From Bordetella parapertussis (GTDB lineage: Bacteria; Pseudomonadota; Gammaproteobacteria; Burkholderiales; Burkholderiaceae_B): a stretch of DNA of 9,542 nt. The stretch covers positions 1 to 9,542 of the forward strand of contig CAMEAW010000104.1 of the NCBI GenBank assembly GCA_945911685.1. The letters run 5' to 3'. Position numbers and translations under genes: made by a program. The notes under the pieces are model-generated. The model was not told the DNA's origin and did not search any database. It saw only the letters and a program-made list of their open reading frames with translations. Positions within the stretch are counted from its first letter, which is position 1, and the number at the start of each line of letters is the position of its first letter. Positions 7,189-9,542 of this stretch are shown in pieces.

Positions 7189-8196
7189 TTAATCGAGCAT
7201 TGGAATACCAAGGTCTTTAATCAGATTGCGAAACTGATCGCGCTGACTTTTCACAAACGTCGCCATCTGATTAAGCTCCATCGCGCGAAAAGCAAGACCT
7301 GCTTGCGCAAGTTGCTTTTGCACCTCTGGATCAGTCAGCGCCTTGCCGAAAGACTGATGCAAAATTTTAACGACCTCTGGCTGCATATCGGCCGGACCAA
7401 AAATACCGAGCCAGCCACCTGCTGGCGAAAATGGAAACTCAGGATAGCCACTTTCGGTCATGGTTGCCACCTCAGGTAACAGAGGCGTTCGTTGCGGCAA
7501 AGTGGTCACCAACACCTTGAGCCGGCCTTCTTTGGCGTGCATCAAGGGTGCCGTTGTTGCAAACATCGCCTGTACACGACCTGATAGCAAATCAGCGGTC
7601 GCGGCAGTTTCGCCTTTGTACGCGACCTGTACTACGTCAAGGTTCAGACTCTTTTTTAAATAGGCAAACGTCAACAAGCCTTGGTTATTACCCGTTGCAT
7701 AATTTATTTTTCCCGGGTTGGCACGCGCATAATCCACAAACTCTTTTAAGTTTTTAACCGGTAGCTCAGGATGAACGTATAAAAAAAATGAAAAATCAAC
7801 GACACCAGAAATCGGCGTAAATTGAGTGCCGGGATCGAAAGGCGGTGCTCGCCTGAGTGCCGGAACGACAATCATTGAGCCAGCACCACCAAATAAGATA
7901 CGATAGCCGTCAGGCGCAGATTTCATGACATCCAGAGAGCCGATCATCCCCTCTGCACCAGCCTTGTTTTCAACAACGACCTGCTGGCCCAGGTCTTTTC
8001 CAACTAAGCGCGCCATTGCACGCGCAATGCCGTCAGAACTCCCTCCTGCCTGGTAGGGTACGACTAACGTAATTGGCTTAGTCGGAAAACCTTGAGCAGC
8101 AATCGTCGGCGCAATGCCCACCATCAAAACGGCAAATACTTGCCTGATCATTTTTACAAGCTGCGGCAATCTTTCATTTCGCGCAATGTCATTCAT
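7189..8196 (-). CDS. Bug/TctC-family tripartite tricarboxylate transporter substrate-binding protein
   Basis: This 335-residue periplasmic binding protein of the Bug (TctC) family captures carboxylates or similar small organic molecules for TctAB-type permeases. Family marks are FPTKPITLVVPYQAGGSSDGIAR (37-59), VVVENKAGAEGMIG (73-86), APDGYRIL (94-101), VAYKGETAA (191-199) and DLLSGRVQAMF (202-212). The signal peptide is unusually long because the ATG at 8196 is followed by a 15-residue charged leader before MIRQVFAVLMVGIAPTIAA. An internal ATG at 8151 would give a standard signal. I keep 8196 because AAGGGG lies five bases before it, whereas 8151 has no good ribosome site. No TctA/TctB genes are in the window. 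It sits between the decarboxylase-family gene (45-nt gap) and fadH (46-nt gap) on one strand, so it is likely cotranscribed. The ligand is unknown. Confidence 0.92.
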   Translation of the reverse strand: MNDIARNERLPQLVKMIRQVFAVLMVGIAPTIAAQGFPTKPITLVVPYQAGGSSDGIARAMARLVGKDLGQQVVVENKAGAEGMIGSLDVMKSAPDGYRILFGGAGSMIVVPALRRAPPFDPGTQFTPISGVVDFSFFLYVHPELPVKNLKEFVDYARANPGKINYATGNNQGLLTFAYLKKSLNLDVVQVAYKGETAATADLLSGRVQAMFATTAPLMHAKEGRLKVLVTTLPQRTPLLPEVATMTESGYPEFPFSPAGGWLGIFGPADMQPEVVKILHQSFGKALTDPEVQKQLAQAGLAFRAMELNQMATFVKSQRDQFRNLIKDLGIPMLD

Positions 8197-8241
8197 GTCA
8201 GCCCCTTGGCCAAAAAATATTCTAGATCGACCGTTGATTTT

Positions 8242-8700
8242 TTATTTCTTCTTGCCAGATGATTTCTTGACTGAAACTTCATCCAACTGCGAAACATCAA
8301 TGCCTTCTTCTTTGAGCACCCGCCGCGCAATCGCAAACGCGTCGCGTCCGATTGGTATCCCACAGTACATACCAATATGTAATAGGATTTCGCGCAGTTG
8401 GATCAGTGGGACTTTTGTGCGTGTTAAGGCAATTCGAAAATGTAATTCAAATTCTTCCATACGTCCGAGTCCGGCAAGCATGGATAGGTTGATTAAACTT
8501 AATTGCTGATGGCTCAAAATGCCGCGCGCCCAGGTTCGCCCCCATAGCTGGTTGTTGAGATATTCTTGCCACTCGTGATCGAACGAGTTTTTTTCTTTCA
8601 GCATGCCATCCACATACTGGTCTCCGATGATGGCACGACGCGATGCATCGCCCACTTTTGCAAAGCCAGAATTTTTTGTCTTAACGCTCTTTGTTGCCAT
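8242..8700 (-). CDS. Carboxymuconolactone decarboxylase family protein
   Basis: The 152-residue product matches the CMD/AhpD fold. A helical core at about 50-130 carries WGRTWARGILSHQQLSLINL, FELHFRIALTRTKVPLIQLREILLH and YCGIPIGRDAFAIARRVL, the typical PcaC-like sequence order. It lacks the CxxC redox pair of AhpD, so peroxidase activity is unlikely and a decarboxylase or lactone-acting role is more plausible. The family is functionally broad, so the reaction is not assigned. Lys-rich tails flank the core (MATKSVKTKN and VKKSSGKKK). I chose ATG 8700 because GAGAG lies five bases upstream; a GTG ten codons earlier (8730) lacks this. It is first in a minus-strand operon with the Bug protein and fadH, which hints at catabolism of an aromatic or unsaturated acid. 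Confidence 0.85.
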   Translation of the reverse strand: MATKSVKTKNSGFAKVGDASRRAIIGDQYVDGMLKEKNSFDHEWQEYLNNQLWGRTWARGILSHQQLSLINLSMLAGLGRMEEFELHFRIALTRTKVPLIQLREILLHIGMYCGIPIGRDAFAIARRVLKEEGIDVSQLDEVSVKKSSGKKK

Positions 8701-8955
8701 GATTGCTCTCGTTAGGTAGCCGTGCGCCACGCGTTATTTCGTTATAAAAGATTCGCTAACTTTCAGTGCACCCTGCAGGGCAGAACGCGTCAGGTCTCAC
8801 AGATTCTTATGGCGCAATGCAGCAAACGCCTAGTATTTTTCTTCTATTATGGACATCATGCCACTGCGCGTCTAGTGAGAAATTTAAACAAAGGATGATT
8901 TCCTGCTAATCTTAGATCATAAAAAAGCAAAGACATTTCGTGTCAGGAGACTGTT
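8701..8955. other. Divergent intergenic region between the CMD-Bug-fadH operon and a second Bug gene
   Basis: This 255-nt stretch must hold both divergent promoters. A 10-bp palindrome CCCTGCAGGG is at 8771-8780, and a TATAAC -10-like hexamer on the minus strand lies about 45 bp upstream of the CMD-family start without a good -35. For the plus strand, AGGAGA at 8945-8950 is a strong ribosome site for the GTG at 8956. I see no sigma-54 or NtrC match and no coding frame of note. No regulator gene is in view, so any control by a LysR- or GntR-type protein is speculation. Confidence 0.5.
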
Positions 8956-9542
8956 GTGACGCCATCACTCATATCAAGAGCCCTTCAAACAACGCTGCCC
9001 TTGCGTGTCTTCGCAGTCTTTAGCCTAGCGGTCGCGTTCGGCTCGCCATGCGCAGCGGCTTACCCCGAGAAGGCCATCACAATTATCGTTGGTGCTGCAC
9101 CGGGCGGTACGGGCGATCAAGCGGCACGCATTATTAGCGAAAAGCTTGGTGCCGAGCTTGGCACAACCGTCGTGGTTGAGAACAAAGCAGGCGCGGGTGG
9201 TATCTTGGGGTCTCAGTATGTAGCGCGCGCCAATCCCGACGGCTATACGATCATGATGGCGAATATTGGCTCGCACTCGATCAACTACAGCCTGTATAAA
9301 AAACTACCTTATACCCCTGAAGATTTCAGCGCCATCACGCTTGTGATTTCAAACCCTAATATCCTGGTCGTCAACAGCAGCACCCCCTTTAAGACGGTAC
9401 AAGAGTTGGTCGCTGCAATCAAAAAGGATCCTAACCTTTACTCCTTTGGTTCGGCGGGTGCTGGGCAATCTCCGCACCTTTCAGGTGAAATGTTTATGCA
9501 ACGTACTGGCATTCAAGTGCCGCATATTCCATACAAAGGCGC
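8956..9542 (+). CDS. Second Bug/TctC-family substrate-binding protein (partial, 3' end beyond right edge)
   Basis: The frame opens with GTG at 8956, five bases after AGGAGA, and runs 195 codons to the window edge. A long N-terminal leader with a hydrophobic core (about 14-30) ends at PCAAA, the likely signal cleavage. The mature part reads YPEKAITIIVGAAPGGTGDQAAR (36-58), VVVENKAGAGGILGSQ (72-87), NPDGYTIM (93-100) and IPYKG (191-195), all standard TctC/Bug motifs. It would bind a small organic acid in the periplasm. It is divergent from the CMD-Bug-fadH operon. Compared with the Bug protein at 7189-8196 it has APGGTGD in place of QAGGSSD at the ligand loop, so the two probably bind different ligands. 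About three fifths of a normal-length protein is present. Confidence 0.9.
   Translation, partial: MTPSLISRALQTTLPLRVFAVFSLAVAFGSPCAAAYPEKAITIIVGAAPGGTGDQAARIISEKLGAELGTTVVVENKAGAGGILGSQYVARANPDGYTIMMANIGSHSINYSLYKKLPYTPEDFSAITLVISNPNILVVNSSTPFKTVQELVAAIKKDPNLYSFGSAGAGQSPHLSGEMFMQRTGIQVPHIPYKG

Noticed and set aside
8114..8509. 131-codon open frame on the plus strand
   Set aside because: It is antisense to the Bug protein start and most of the CMD-family gene; no domain is recognisable.

Overview
The window looks like an ordinary chromosomal stretch from a betaproteobacterium, most likely Burkholderiales and possibly Alcaligenaceae or a relative. The grounds are the moderate GC, two Bug/TctC-type tripartite tricarboxylate transporter (TTT) binding proteins that are greatly expanded in that group, and the order TIGR02001/TorF-like porin - glnK - amtB. 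The taxonomic call is an inference from family content, not from a marker gene. I see no mobile element, CRISPR array, tRNA or rRNA.

Region 1 (1-1976, minus strand) is an ABC importer operon of the nitrate/sulfonate/taurine/thiamine-precursor (NMT1/SsuA-like) class. It runs ATPase, then permease (4-nt ATGA overlap), then a periplasmic binding protein cut by the left edge. The substrate is unknown.

Region 2 (1977-5087, plus strand) is a nitrogen-regulated operon: outer-membrane porin, PII protein GlnK (GTG start, uridylylation Tyr51) and ammonium channel AmtB (GTG start). It ends in a clear intrinsic terminator. The 379-nt upstream region reads as a textbook Ntr promoter, with a perfect NtrC palindrome (2138-2152), a weaker second NtrC-like site, a 16-bp perfect palindrome of unknown role (2271-2286) and a consensus sigma-54 -24/-12 promoter (2299-2314). 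The sigma-54 promoter lies directly before the porin gene, so porin, sensor and channel should be induced together when nitrogen is limiting.

Region 3 (5106-8700, minus strand) is a likely catabolic operon: a carboxymuconolactone-decarboxylase-family protein, a Bug/TctC solute-binding protein, and a full-length 2,4-dienoyl-CoA reductase (FadH type, with FMN, 4Fe-4S and FAD/NADPH modules). The combination suggests capture and catabolism of an organic acid. The assignment of a joint pathway is inference.

Region 4 (8956-9542, plus strand) is the start of a second Bug/TctC binding protein. It is divergent from region 3 across a 255-nt intergenic stretch and cut by the right edge.

The strongest points for follow-up are the NtrC/sigma-54 control region with its unexplained 16-bp palindrome, the porin inside the Ntr operon, and the decarboxylase-family/Bug/FadH gene set. 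I found no convincing wholly new defence or mobile system here.
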